Part shown: piece by piece, positions 44,022 through 54,910 of the stretch | Position numbering within the stretch: position 1 is the first letter of the stretch | Layout of the letters: each line of letters starts with the position of its first letter | Assembly (NCBI GenBank): GCA_013115135.1 | Contig: JABANP010000004.1 | Coordinates: 124,001 to 188,000, forward strand | Origin: Perkinsus olseni | Lineage: Eukaryota > Perkinsozoa > Perkinsida > Perkinsidae | Direction: 5' to 3' | DNA length: 64,000 bases | Position numbers and translations under genes: made by a program | Notes under the pieces: model-generated | What the model was told of the DNA's origin: nothing | The model's input: the letters and a program-made list of their open reading frames with translations, nothing else | The model's database searches: none

Positions 44022-44619
44022 GGTCATCGGCTGAGTCAACTCTATCGGAGAGAACGGAGTGCTTACACAGTGTGACATATCTATTATGCTGGGGTCAGAT
44101 TTCAGCAGATTCGGCAGATTTCTCACTACTAGTTATAGTTTTATGACTAATTTATCAATTAGTACTGAATATCCTTATGATACTCGTCACTGATGAGTTA
44201 GCGATGCCTTAGACTCCAAGGATTAGACTGCTTCCAATCAGCAATCGTGGACAGCTCTACAATCGCCTGGACGGTGCTCAGCAAGGGCGGGCGCCATCTG
44301 TTCGGCGAGGAATATGGTATGAGATGTTTAGAACGCTGAGAGCTCCCGACCTGAGGTGCACCCGACCTATGCCGTTCTCGACGTCATCGACCTCTGCGAG
44401 AGTATGATGTCATCTGGATAGACCAGGATGGCCGGTCCTAGGCGCAGCAAATGGTCCGCGAGTTACATTGGAGAATGCGAAGACGACGCCTCATGAACTC
44501 GACTTCCGCAATATGCAGTGAAGCTGCTCTTGATGCATAGAACAGCGCTTGATCGAGCTTCGAAGGATTTATGGTGATTGTGATTGAGGGATGGCCATGC
44601 TGGGTTGGGTGAAGCAGCG

Positions 44620-44765
44620 CACGGGATTTACAAAGACACCAGATTGAGCGTTGCAGTGCAAGAGTGATTGCACAATGTGCAGCGTGTGGGAAGTGGGTAC
44701 CTCAGAGGTTCGAGGTAGATTGGGCCCAAATGATGCCTTGCCTTGTGATCGGGGATTGTGGGAGC
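44620..44765 (+). other. CW-type zinc-finger-like fragment
   Basis: A frame reading AQCAACGKW, then about 16 residues, then CLVIGDCGSHDDD has the C-x2-C-x-K-W ... C-x(n)-C layout of CW zinc fingers, which read methylated histone H3 in other proteins. Only this core is visible. It lies just upstream of the MULE relic and may be part of the same element. Confidence 0.3.
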
Positions 44766-44769
44766 CATG

Positions 44770-45060
44770 ATGACGACTGACTTCACCTACAAGTTATCCT
44801 GGATGGCGCTGCCGGTCTTTCTCTTGGCAGTATTGATCAAAGAGGCCACTTCAATCTCCTGGCCATAGGCATCACCTTGCACGAGAATACCGACGCTGTG
44901 GCAGCGGTTCTTCGCAGCTGTAGCGACGCAATGCAGCCGATTGGGAATGACACATCACCCCACGCACTTCATGGCAGACGCGGCTGATGCATTCACAAAC
45001 GCCTTCGAGCGAGTTTTGGGCCCATTTGGACAATCTGTATAACACATCGAGCTTGGTAGC
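44770..45060 (+). pseudogene. MULE-type transposase remnant
   Basis: DFTYKLSWMALPVFLL matches the first catalytic-Asp block of Mutator-like transposases (DxTYKLxWxGxP). It continues, after a frameshift, as GHFNLLAIGITLHENTDA (the block HFxPxAxAxxSxE). FMADAADAFTNAFERVLGP, in yet another frame, matches the second Asp block. Order and spacing fit the family; two frameshifts show it is dead. Confidence 0.6.
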
Positions 45061-45479
45061 AGAAGGCAAGAGTAATACCGCTGGAGATAGCCTCATGTTG
45101 AGGCTCTTAGTCTTCGGGAAGAAGCTTACAATGGGATTGACTGCAATATAGCAAGAGCGTGACTGAGTCTGTGAGGGAGACCGTACATCGTACTGTTGCG
45201 TTGCTTTTTTCCACCTTCCGTCTCTTCAGTCTCATTCCGAGCACTGAGCTCCGTCACTGACCGACGGTCAGCCTTCTGCTCTGTTCATACCGGGCACTAC
45301 CGCGGGCTTACATACTTGGTCTTTTCAGGGGGACCCAGTCATTCGATATTCTGGTTCAGGTTATCGATTTCGGAGTTGTGAAGTCCAAGAAACGCCGGCG
45401 ATCGGAGACTGATCGTGGTGCTGAGTGATTCGAGCACACTCGTAATCCGGAGGCTCCACGTTGACAATTACACGTGAAC

Positions 45480-45731
45480 GACTTCCTGGCAGTGCACGCT
45501 TCATCATCGGAATCTTTGTGGCTTTGTGTCGTTCAACATCAGAGTAGGGAACTTGCGGGAGGTGCATCATCGGATGAGGTGTCGAGTCGAGTATGCGTGT
45601 GGACTCGTTTGTGTGAACGCTCGGCACTGCGAGATATAGAGGACTTATATTCTAGAGAGAGTTCGAAAATTGTTTCGACACACGAAGGGAAGGCAGCACT
45701 TTCCGATGCGGAATCCGAGTTGTCCAGATAA
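45480..45731 (+). CDS. Helical exon, possibly coiled coil
   Basis: Frame including RSALRDIEDLYSRESSKIV and EGKAALSDAESELSR, polar and helical. It may be an N-terminal coiled-coil exon of the MATH-domain gene that follows. Confidence 0.3.
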   Translation, partial: DFLAVHASSSESLWLCVVQHQSRELAGGASSDEVSSRVCVWTRLCERSALRDIEDLYSRESSKIVSTHEGKAALSDAESELSR

Positions 45732-45979
45732 CGCAATCGCATTCGCCTTGGATCCGCTGAGGCAAATGCGATTCTGGGTCTGGGTTAGCATTCATCATCT
45801 TGTGCCAAGCTTAATGCTTAGTGTCAAGATTCTCGGTCTCTTGCGCAGCGCTGCGACGAACTACGAACTTGGGGAGGGGTTAGTTTATCTACCATCTTCG
45901 ACTTAGCGGTTGGACCCCGTGCATCTCCCATTGCTGATCGTGCTACTCTCGGCAGGGCGGTATGGCAGAGAATGACTGG

Positions 45980-47390
45980 AAATACCGGATCAACCGTAAG
46001 GGAAGGGAGGGTCGTCGGCCTTAATGCGAAGGGCCGTCATCTGCAGAGCTGGGAGCCCATATTGCCGATATCGAACAGAAGCATATGGCAGAGATGCGAC
46101 GACAAGATAAAGAGATTCAAGCTCTCAAGGATAGAATTGATGGTGAACAGCGGAGCGAAGCGGGATATGATGGAGTGCGAATTGGCGTTCAGCATTGAGG
46201 ATGGAGAACGAGCATCTGACTATGCAGTTGGGTGTCACGGAAGCTGGAACTGACCCCCTCACTAGGAGGGTGGAATGGACTATCACCGGTAAAAATGGAG
46301 GGCCCAGGAATCGATCCTGATACCTTTCGCATGTCATGGCACAGGTATTAGAGAGCAGCTGAAGGTGTGTCCCAAGAACGTCAGCATTTGGAGTCCCGAG
46401 GTAAGGAGTCGGCTTCGAGCGGTCGCCCTGGACGGAGTGCCAACTGTCAGTTCTCTGCCTGCGGCATCCGTAACATGCAGTTGGAATTCTTTCCTCAAGG
46501 CCGAGAGACCGCGACACTGGACGGCTTCTGTTCTGTCTTTTTTTGGTGCCCTGAGGGGACCAATATCAAATACCAACTTTTTGTTGGAAATCATTACAGG
46601 TAGTGGGCCCGTGGCCTGTGGAATCGATGAGCTGTCGAAATTGGATGGCTTTTTCGAATATTTTTGAAGGGTCGAATGATTTCTCAGAGCCCCAGATGAA
46701 GACACGTACGACTCCCGGATGGGCCACGGTCATTCTAACTTCTGTTTGCTGGATGCGGAGATCGACCACGCGGCTGACAGGTTGGAGTGGACCGTCGCCC
46801 GGGTCCCCTCGATCGTAACTGATTTTAGTGTTACTGTTGGGGTTGATATCGTTGACGTGTCCAGAGTATACGAGATGGGCCGAGGAGAGATCAAGGCATG
46901 TCACCTACACGTCGGAGCTGGATGTGATTGGTGTCACATCTGCAGGTTCACAGGTTGTCGCTGAACAGTCTAGTGCGTCGTGAGGTGTTGGTGGTCGAGA
47001 ATCGCGACGTATCCTTGGTCGAGTGGAAGATCTCGAAGATCTCCCGAAGGCTAGCTGCGGCGCCGCGCGGAGCGAGTCTGTACAGTCCGATATTCACAGC
47101 AGCAGGTGGGGAATGACCTTTATCGATCGCCTGATCGATTATGCAGGTATTCATGATATGCTCCTCGAATTCTATCCGAACGGCAACGCCAACACCAAAA
47201 AGGTAATTCTTCGCTCTCTCTTCAGGATAGCTATTTTCCTCAGGACGGGTACTGTAGCCTCTATCTGCGCTGTCCTGAGGGAACCCAGATCGTAGTGACC
47301 TTGATAGTCGGATCATACAGGAAAGGGCCGATCATGGCTAAGGTCCAACCGGAGCGCTACGTCTCTGACTTGAGATGGTTCGTCTGTTAG
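45980..47390 (+). CDS. Coiled coil plus tandem MATH (TRAF-like) domain protein
   Basis: An exon near 46030-46190 encodes a coiled coil (GAHIADIEQKHMAEMRRQDK). MATH-1 follows: NMQLEFFPQGRETATLDG then FFWCPEGTNIKYQLFVG (46470-46600). A second domain opens with DRLEWTVARV (near 46780). The best resolved one starts VEWKISKISRRL (47020) and continues through SPIF, LLEFYPNGNAN and GYCSLYLRCPEGTQIVVTL to YRKGPIMAKV, with introns 47106-47146 and 47203-47243 (41 nt each, in frame). MATH domains form beta-sandwiches that bind partner peptides. A coiled coil followed by MATH is the TRAF layout, but no RING finger is visible here. The exon order before 46400 is approximate. Confidence 0.5.
46294..46331 (-). 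other. tRNA-like 3' part with T-run
   Basis: On the minus strand, AGGATCGATTCCT forms a T-arm-like hairpin matching a B box. It is followed by an acceptor-like GCCCTCC, a discriminator A and then TTTTT. No matching 5' acceptor strand (GGAGGGC) or proper anticodon stem was found within 100 nt, so it is a fragment or chance. Confidence 0.25.
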
Positions 47391-47625
47391 TTCGATGGAT
47401 CGGCGGGGAAGGGGCTTCCGGAGTTCTGCGAGTTGGCCGAACAAATTAACAAAGATGAGGATTCAATCGTAGTCGGACTGGAGTTGAAGAATGCGGCTCC
47501 GGGCACAGACGGTGGCAGCAAGAAGACGGTCCTTAGGCTTGAAAGTGGACAGTCCTTTCAACAATAGACATAATTCTATATATGGTCACCATGCAGGAGC
47601 TGATAGATTAGGTTTTTGGTTGAGT

Positions 47626-47684
47626 TGTCGGATGTGGGAATCGAACCTGCGGTCTCGGGCAGTCCTCTCTTAGTTGACAGTACA
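47626..47684 (-). pseudogene. Decayed tRNA-Leu(AAG)-like relic
   Basis: The minus strand shows a perfect B box (GGTTCGATTCC), an acceptor-like ATCCGACA end, a variable-arm-like region, and CTAAGAG, which could be an anticodon loop with AAG. T-stem pairs are broken at two positions, the anticodon stem has only three pairs, and the 5' half is missing. No T-run follows. Confidence 0.25.
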
Positions 47685-48206
47685 TTAGTAGGAATGTCAG
47701 CAGCAGTGCAATCACGGAAGAACAAACGATTTGATGGCTTGGCGGTTGATGGTGGACTGGTAGGGCGCTCGAGCAGCTCTCTCTCCTCATGGCATCGCCC
47801 AACACGTTCTTCTACTCTCGCCGATTGAGCATATTCTTCTCCTCTTGTCTGTCGCCTTGTGGACGCGTCAAAGCGTTTGATCGATCAGAACTAGAGTTGT
47901 GTGGATCTTCTTCGTGGGCCTCCTGCATCGTCATCATCATCGACGGCATCGGTTCTGCCTTCTTTCAGCCATCCTCGGAGACCGGCGACATCTACCATAT
48001 GCATGACCCTCTTGTGGAGAGGACGTATCCTATAATTCGAGGATTTATCAGTGGAAAAATACCAGTAAGGCAAAAGTCATCTCCAACCAGTCACAATACC
48101 CTCTCTTATGCTATATTCACATGCTTGACGTCTTTCCTATGGCTTACTCAATGAGAGTACGGTTTTTATCGTTGATCGTTATCGTTTATCGTTTTTGTCG
48201 TGTTGA

Positions 48207-48450
48207 TCATCGCCGGCTATCGACCGCGCCGAACAGTCTATCCCCTTTCAGCCCTGGTCGTTCGCGGATCGTCTGCGTGAAGTCGGCGTCCCCGAATGTA
48301 TCTTCGCCACTCATGATTTCCAACTCCTCCTGCAACGGGAATTCGAAGTTGACAGTCTTCCCTTCAACGAGGTGCGGCTCGTCCTCAAAGGCCTTATCAA
48401 AAGCTGTAGAGACAAGCGTTATCGCGCGCGCCATGGTGATCGATTTGATG
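48207..48450 (-). CDS. Possible acidic C-terminal exon
   Basis: The end of a long minus-strand frame includes STAFDKAFEDEPHLVEGKTV and FEFPLQEELEIMSGEDTFG, which look coding. It overlaps, on the opposite strand, the start of the frame 48372-48791; probably only one is real in the overlap. Confidence 0.3.
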
Positions 48451-48479
48451 ATACGAAAGATGAAACCACTTCGACTGAT

Positions 48480-48791
48480 GGTAAAATATCCTCCGCCGTT
48501 CTGCCGCGGTTGGAGGATAGTGCGGTGCAGACCGAAGAAGCCGTGGACGTCACGCGTGTGAGTGATAGGTCTCTCAGGGAGGAGCACCGGGTAAGGCTGT
48601 CGCCTGAGAAAAGGTGCCAGTATCTGCCACTGGATGAGAGGGAACGCTATCTGAGAGGCGAGAAGCAGCGGGAGACGTCGAGGGGTGGGGAGTTCGAGAC
48701 GTGGCCGAGTTCGAGGATACAGCACATCAGAGATGAGGGTGCTGCTGCAGAGCGGGACATGAGGCGAAGTGGTGTTGATGTCTTATATTAA
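48480..48791 (+). CDS. Charged helical protein exon
   Basis: Plus-strand frame with LPLDERERYLRGEKQRETS and DEGAAAERDMRRSG, ending at a stop at 48791. Rich in Arg and Glu, probably helical. No domain. Confidence 0.35.
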   Translation, partial: GKISSAVLPRLEDSAVQTEEAVDVTRVSDRSLREEHRVRLSPEKRCQYLPLDERERYLRGEKQRETSRGGEFETWPSSRIQHIRDEGAAAERDMRRSGVDVLY

Positions 48792-48799
48792 GATTATTT

Positions 48800-49860
48800 A
48801 TTAATTGTATGCCGAAGGCATTCTTGCAGTGCAGGATCTCGTAAGTCTGCTGTTGTCGTTGCGGTGATGATGACGATGTGACGGTAGCGGCAGTCGAGAG
48901 GCGAATATTATTGTATGATGCAGTTGTCGTTGGGAGGGGTATCCATCACTTCTTGCTTCTTTATTTGAAGACAAAGGTGATCACATCTAGCTGTGGTGCT
49001 GAGTAGTCAATACGAATGGGACGTAGCGGGCCACAGTTTAAGGAGGGAGAGGGGGATCGATGAAGCACTAATGCAGAAGAGGTTTCTTCTGTCGTCGATG
49101 CCCACTGCCTCCTCTGCCGCCCAGGATGGAGTTCACAGCGGTGGCAAAGACAGGACGCTGAATATTGAGATTGTCCTTCACAAATCGGCGAGGAAAGGGA
49201 AGAGTGGAGGGAAATGGAGGTGGGCAGCTCGTCGCCGGCATCATCAACTGGGGTTATAACAATACCCGTTGATCACCCTCGACCCCGCCGGGGCTCGGGA
49301 ATACTAGTATTGCTTGCCTCTAATAATCTGATCATCGGGCTGTCATCTATAGACTCGGGTAGGTTGATGCATGACTCCCTATCGATGATCCTCTCGAGAG
49401 ACGTGTCCCTAAGGAGCGTGCCGTTTCCTAAAGCGAATCACCAATAAAACGCCGTACTAACGCCAATACTGAGAGGCCCTCAGGGGTGTCGAATATGAGA
49501 GTTCGTAGCGTACTGGCTAGTTTCGCTTGTATCTCACTTTGTCCCAACAAAGACATTGAAGAGGAACACAGCACTAGCGTGACACTAAGGATATGTTGAA
49601 GTTGACGTCGAGTGCTCCCTTAGGGTCAACCCAAACGCGACCCTCTCGATTGGCGAAGACGCCTCTGCCGGGCCGAGATGGCGGCGGCCAACTCCTTTGG
49701 AGGTCGTGGTTGATGATCACGATCAAGAGAAGGGAGATGGCGCACAGGTGGGAGGGTTGTTCGAAATATAACAGAATCTCGGAGAGACCTCTGCAGGTTG
49801 TGTCACCAGCATCAACCCTCCCTGCGATGGGTGTAAATTATTTTTCTGGGTCGACCGGAC
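48800..49860. other. Intergenic stretch, weak frames only
   Basis: Frames at 48993-49259, 49214-49447 and 49593-49985 have no domain and no splice support. Confidence 0.35.
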
Positions 49861-49863
49861 AAG

Positions 49864-50154
49864 ATGATGTCGTCAGAGCCCGAACGCCATCTCCAGTCAG
49901 TGCTCGGCTGTACTCCTCGGGGAAGCCTTGGTCATGCGTCCGCGTGGGCAGGTCAAGGCCTCACCGGCCTCTATCCGGAACGTAACGTCTCCATCAAAGG
50001 CAAAGTGCGCCTCGAGCAGTACGGGTTCCCGAGAGAAGCTCGAGTTGATGAGGAGAAGGGTATTCGGAGGAAGTGGGCATCAGCAGCTGCAGCTACTCTG
50101 CAGCAGCTTCTCGCCGACCAGTACGATAGACCACCCTGCTGCGGGGCACCGTGA
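49864..50154 (+). CDS. Possible upstream exon of the coiled-coil gene
   Basis: 96-aa frame including SIKGKVRLEQYGFPREARVD and an Ala/Leu-rich helix (SAAAATLQQLLADQYD). It lies on the same strand, 140 bp before the coiled-coil exons, and may be the N-terminal part of that gene. Confidence 0.3.
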   Translation: MMSSEPERHLQSVLGCTPRGSLGHASAWAGQGLTGLYPERNVSIKGKVRLEQYGFPREARVDEEKGIRRKWASAAAATLQQLLADQYDRPPCCGAP

Positions 50155-50294
50155 GTGCGAGGCAGTCCTCGGCTCGTTGAACGGGGCTGTGCAGTCGTGG
50201 CCATCCCGAACACGTCCTGACGAGAAGCCGGATACGCGGCCTTGCCATGCTCAGATACCTCCTTTCGAGAGCACGAGGGCGCCCTCGGTAGGCT

Positions 50295-53216
50295 ATGCTG
50301 TCCCCTTTTCCTGCAGCCTTCCCTCCGCCTGCAGTTACGCCACAGGCCGCTGAGGCTACTGACGAGCTCACACGGCGGAACAATCGACTGCAAGCGGAGT
50401 TGGAGAAGGGACGGCGGTCGAGGAGAGAGGCTATGGAGGCTTCCTACAGACGCAGTGCACTCGAAAGTAGGATTTTATTCGACCAATATTCCGCTGTTTC
50501 CCTTGACACTGTGGAAGGCTCAGATAGCCAACGGGCAGTTCGTGAGCGAACGGAGCTGACTGACATGAAGCAAGAGAATTATCGATTGCAGGCTCAGGTG
50601 ATGAGCTGGGGGATGGGGCTTGATCTTCGCGTCCGTGGTGGGAGGCGGGCGTCAGGTGAAGGTGTTGGAAGAGCACCAGGCGAGAGCAGTGGAGGAGAGG
50701 GGACGAGGTCATCTGAAGGGGGCGGCAAGGCAGGACGAGGGTGAGACTCCCTCCCGACTCCCTTCTTGCAGTGTGTTACGCGCTAGGAGCGGTAGGGTGC
50801 TTAGGCTCATATCCTCATACGGGTATCAGACATCAGTCAATAAGCCTTCCCACCTCACGGAAAATCGCGGTCAGATATCAGTCTGATAACCGAGAGGGAG
50901 TTTACGAGGAATCGATTGGAGGCAGCTGAGGCTCGGTGGGTCCTGAAGTCGAGGCTTCACGAGAGCGACCGATGCGGCAGATGCGCCGATCTACAGGCTG
51001 AAGTGGAGCTGCTGCGGATTGGCAGTCAGAAGGTTAGGGTGATGGAAGGCGAGTTGGCATCCTTATCGACCGAGGTTCCTCGAGCCACCTCTGATGACCG
51101 CTAATTGTGACTGGGGCGTCCCTTAGGTGGATCGACTAAGTGAAGAATTGGAGGAAGAAAGGAGGAATAGCCGTCGGCTCGCAGCCTGCGGACAAGGGAG
51201 GGCGGTCGAAGGAGAGACCCGTGTTTTGAAGGAGAGGGTCTGTCAGTCGTTGTTGCTGCCTCTTAGCGTCGCCGTCAGATTGCTGAGTTGGAGTACCTCA
51301 ACACTCGCGCAGAAAAGGAACTCGAAGCCGCTACTGCCGCAGCCAAGGTTGAAGCCGGCAGAGTTCGTGAGCTCCAAGATACGCTGAGGATAGAGAGAGG
51401 GAAGGTATCAGAGTTAGAGGTGCTACTGGACACGGCCAAGGAGGAAATACGACTGTAAGGCTTCCGGGTAACCTGAGATGCCGGAAAGCGCACATCAGGT
51501 CTAGTGCTAGTACGGAGTCCTTGCAGCACCAGTCAATCCGCGATCAAAGCTTTGCGGTGAAGGCGGAGATGGAGCTGAGTAAGCGGAGAGAGCAGCTCAT
51601 CGAAACACGAAAGTTGGTGAGTTGATGGTGGTACTGTTGGGAAACTCATCGGGAAGTGTAGTTACGAGGAAAGGACCAGGAGCTGCATGAGGCCTCAGCG
51701 GCCCTGCGCGGTGCGGAGGAGAGGTGTCAGAGGCTAGAGTCTAGGGCGGAGGCTGCTGAGAAGGAAGTGGAAGTGTGGGTCTTCGACCGGTCATAGTCGA
51801 TTCAACCCTTGCCGAGCGAATCCTTGCTTTCCTATTGTTTGGCTTGTTGGGAGAAACGATCTTTCTGGCTGTCTCGTAGAACTCGTCGGCAAGTGGAGGA
51901 ATTCCGACAGAGGGTGAAGGATCTGAAGCTAGAGTTGTCCAGTCTGAGCCAACATGTGAGGAGGGTCGTAGTTACAGGGCGTTGCTCGTACCATCTTTTA
52001 GGTAGACAGAAAGACGGCTGAGCTGGCCTCCGTGATGATCGAGCGCGACGAGCTGTCGTACAAGCTGGAAGCTGCTAATGAGAAGCTGTCCTCGGCTACG
52101 GAACAGATGGGAATCTTGAAGGCAGCAGTCGCGCAAGAGTCATCACAGAGGTGGACTTAACGGGTGATGGGGGGGAAGGGCGCGGAGCTGATGGCTTTCA
52201 GGCAGTTGCTCACGTTACAGCACCATGGGTTGCGAGAGGAATGTGACAGGCTTCAATCTACAGTGGAAAAGCTAGATCAGATCAATACCGAAAATATGCT
52301 GGCGGAAAAGCGTGTGAGACAACGTCAGGGCGTGATCGGAGTTGATGAGTTTGGCTGTTGAGGTTCGAGAGTACGGAGATATCTCCGGGGACAGAATTTC
52401 CACCGTGGCCAGCCTCGGCCGGAGCCAGCGGCATGTCATCGACTATGTAGGACATCATTGTTGAAGTGGTGACTGGTTGGGTTGCAGGCCCGACAGATGG
52501 TCACGATGTCTCTGGAAGACTACAACGCTGAGGCTGCTCGAGTGGCTGAGTTGACGGATCAGCTGTCGGCGGAGAGACGTCAGCTCGAGCGCCACTTGGA
52601 AGAGGTTGATAGCCTACAGAGGAGGTACTCAATGCTGGCCATTTGGTACCAAGGTACGTCGACTGACGGCTGAGAAGGAAAGACTCCGAGCGGCACTACA
52701 ATCGAGACCTGACTCCTATGGTGACCAGGCGGCTGTGGGGGATGCTCGGCCGTCAGTGAGCCAACGCTGTCGTCTTGGTGCTTCGTTCATCGCTAGTAGC
52801 TTCAGGTACTTGTTAAATCCGGAGAGGATTCGACAGCAGAGAGGCCTGCCGCTGGTCACATCACCTCGGTAAGTGAAGCTCGATGCACTAGCTTCATCTA
52901 AGGGTAGGCACTTCCGAAACCGAAGATATCAGTTCATGCGAGTAAATTGTCGATAACCTCTCACTCACCAGAGCGTCGAGGGGACCCCGCTGGAGCTGAC
53001 ACCAATAGAGGTACGCTGATGGCTGAGAGCAATTATGTTTTCCACGGGCTGCCATCAGCCCGACCGCTGCCGATCCCCCATGATCCACATAGGGTGTCCT
53101 CGGTATCCCTGTTGGAGACTCGACCGCTACTCCCGCCTAATCTCGGTAGCCCGAGCCCTGCCTCATCGGTGCTGTCCGACCATCACGACCGTCATTTCTC
53201 ACGTACTGTAAACTGA
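50295..53216 (+). CDS. Long coiled-coil protein, many small exons
   Basis: At least a dozen plus-strand exons encode heptad-rich helix: TDELTRRNNRLQAELEKGRR (50360 on); VKVLEEHQARAVEERGRG joined through a GTGATG...CAG intron (50660 on); CADLQAEVELLRIGSQKVRV (50985 on); VDRLSEELEEERRNSRRLA (51127 on); IAELEYLNTRAEKELEAATA (51282 on); RGKDQELHEASAALRGAEER (51672 on); ELASVMIERDELSYKLEAAN (52020 on); ECDRLQSTVEKLDQINTENM (52230 on) and VAELTDQLSAERRQLERHLE (52540 on). The tail is Pro/Ser-rich, includes RPLLPPNLGSPSPASS and ends at a stop at 53216. The layout fits a structural, centrosomal or cytoskeletal scaffold, but no family can be named. Some exon borders are approximate. A fragment of its tail recurs at 54180-54250. 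Confidence 0.6.
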
Positions 53217-53420
53217 CACTTGCTGTCATGCTAAGGGTATGCCGCTCGCGATGCATTCAGCCGAGACAAGAAGAGTCCCTGTCCATCACTCCTATGCGAG
53301 AGGCTCACTTTTATTGTATGCTATGTTGTGCGAGTATCAGAGTACTTCACTTCCTGTTACGTTACCGAGTACGTCCAACAGGCTACCGCTCTTCGCCGAA
53401 ATTCTGAAGCACGAATCAAT
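53090..53420. repeat. Source block of a dispersed repeat (partner 54180-54420)
   Basis: The coding tail GAGACTCGACCGCTACTCCC and the following non-coding block containing ATGCCGCTCGC recur, diverged, at 54180-54290. The downstream piece resembling AATGCTATGATGTGCCAGTA also occurs at 54368 and 58940. This is probably a duplicated gene end used as the edge of the later tandem duplication. Confidence 0.5.
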
Positions 53421-54330
53421 GCTCGGGTAGCGTCTGGGAAAGACCAGGCGCCCAAACGCTCATCGAAGTATACCAGTCGTAGCTGGAGACTTCGCTACGT
53501 CAGGAATGGGCTTCGTTTGAGACCTGAACTCCGAGTTATACCGGTTCGATTCTAACGCCACACTGCGGCAACTATCTGATTCTCCTGAGAAGCGTTCTCC
53601 CATTCCCAATCAATGCTTAGGGCTATGCCATCGACCATCATGATGGCAAACGCTGCAACTTCGCTTTCGAACGACAATGATGATCGGACGATCTGAACCA
53701 CTCGAGAAGAGATTCCTCGAATTTGTGGCGCAGTGTACCACTGCTCAACCATCCGCTCTTCCTATCGTAGTCTTCTCGAACTCCAACATTATGCGTAAGC
53801 GATCCATGATGACGATAGGCTCGTTGTCTGCATTGACACGGTTAACCGCTGCATTGGCATTGATTCGTTGACACTTACGGCTGAATTGATGAGATTGTGC
53901 TCACGTTTACTTGTGGGTATCTCTCGAACTAATACCTCAGCGTAAGCTAGTGCTGATGTAAATTATAATATCTGTACTCATAGAGTGAGATTGAAGATTG
54001 AGTGCCCTCAACAACTCTGTATGAGTCGTGGCGATCAACAATCACTACACGGCTGGTCACATCATTTCGCCTGATGCATGGGCTGCGTGCGAGCGTGGGC
54101 ACTTGAGGTATTACTTCATGGCATAATATCTCAAGTGCCGCCACCGATCCTTCGCCATCTGCCTGAGGTGTTATTGAGATCTCTGTTGGAGACTGGGCCG
54201 CTACTCCCGCCTAATCTCGGCAGTCCGAATCTCCCTTACTGGCGCTAAGTCATGGGGAATGCTCCCTTGGTCATGCCGCTCGCTAGCAGTGGACGGGGGC
54301 AATCTTCCAGAGCAGCTCGCTATCCAGAGG
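53420..54330. other. Intergenic stretch, no gene seen
   Basis: Apart from the duplicated tail near 54180, nothing supportable. An inverted repeat with GTGGGCACTTGAGGTATTA occurs near 54095-54140. Confidence 0.35.
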
Positions 54331-54910
54331 AGTCCTACTCCGCTACGGGAATTATTCGTTTCCATTGAATGCTATGATGTGCCAGTATCAAGGTATCATA
54401 CTTAGTGTTACATCACGAAGTGCTCAATGCTTGATGCGACTCTTCATCGAAAAGTTTGAATACAAAACCCTGGAGTATACAAACGAGAGATTCAACCCCT
54501 CCCACTGGTGAACCAAAGATACTTCTATGTTGTTGCCGGAATGGGGCTAACCGTTGAGGATCGTGAATCACATTTATCACGAGATTCTTCTGTACAGTAG
54601 AGAGGACAGCAGCGTCGTAAGTCCTAACCAATACTAAGTGGGGTTGCTGTCCTCACTGATGATAAGTTCGACACTCGAGGAATGAGTGGTACTAAAACGT
54701 ATATTGTCGAACAGTTGATAATAAATAGTCGAAGGCTTCGACGCCCTCACTCGGCCAAGAAGGAGACAAAATAACAGAATGAGAGAAACACTGATTATCA
54801 TACAATACGTTGATGGGACTGCACGGCCCGATATCAATACCAACGTTTATGGCAGCCTTTCGGCGCCAAGTGGATTCATGTATCCACACTATATTAATAA
54901 TAATAGGAAC

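Noticed and set aside
49971..50393. 140-aa minus-strand frame
   Set aside because: Opposite the coiled-coil gene exons; composition typical of an antisense shadow (Arg, Ser, Pro rich).
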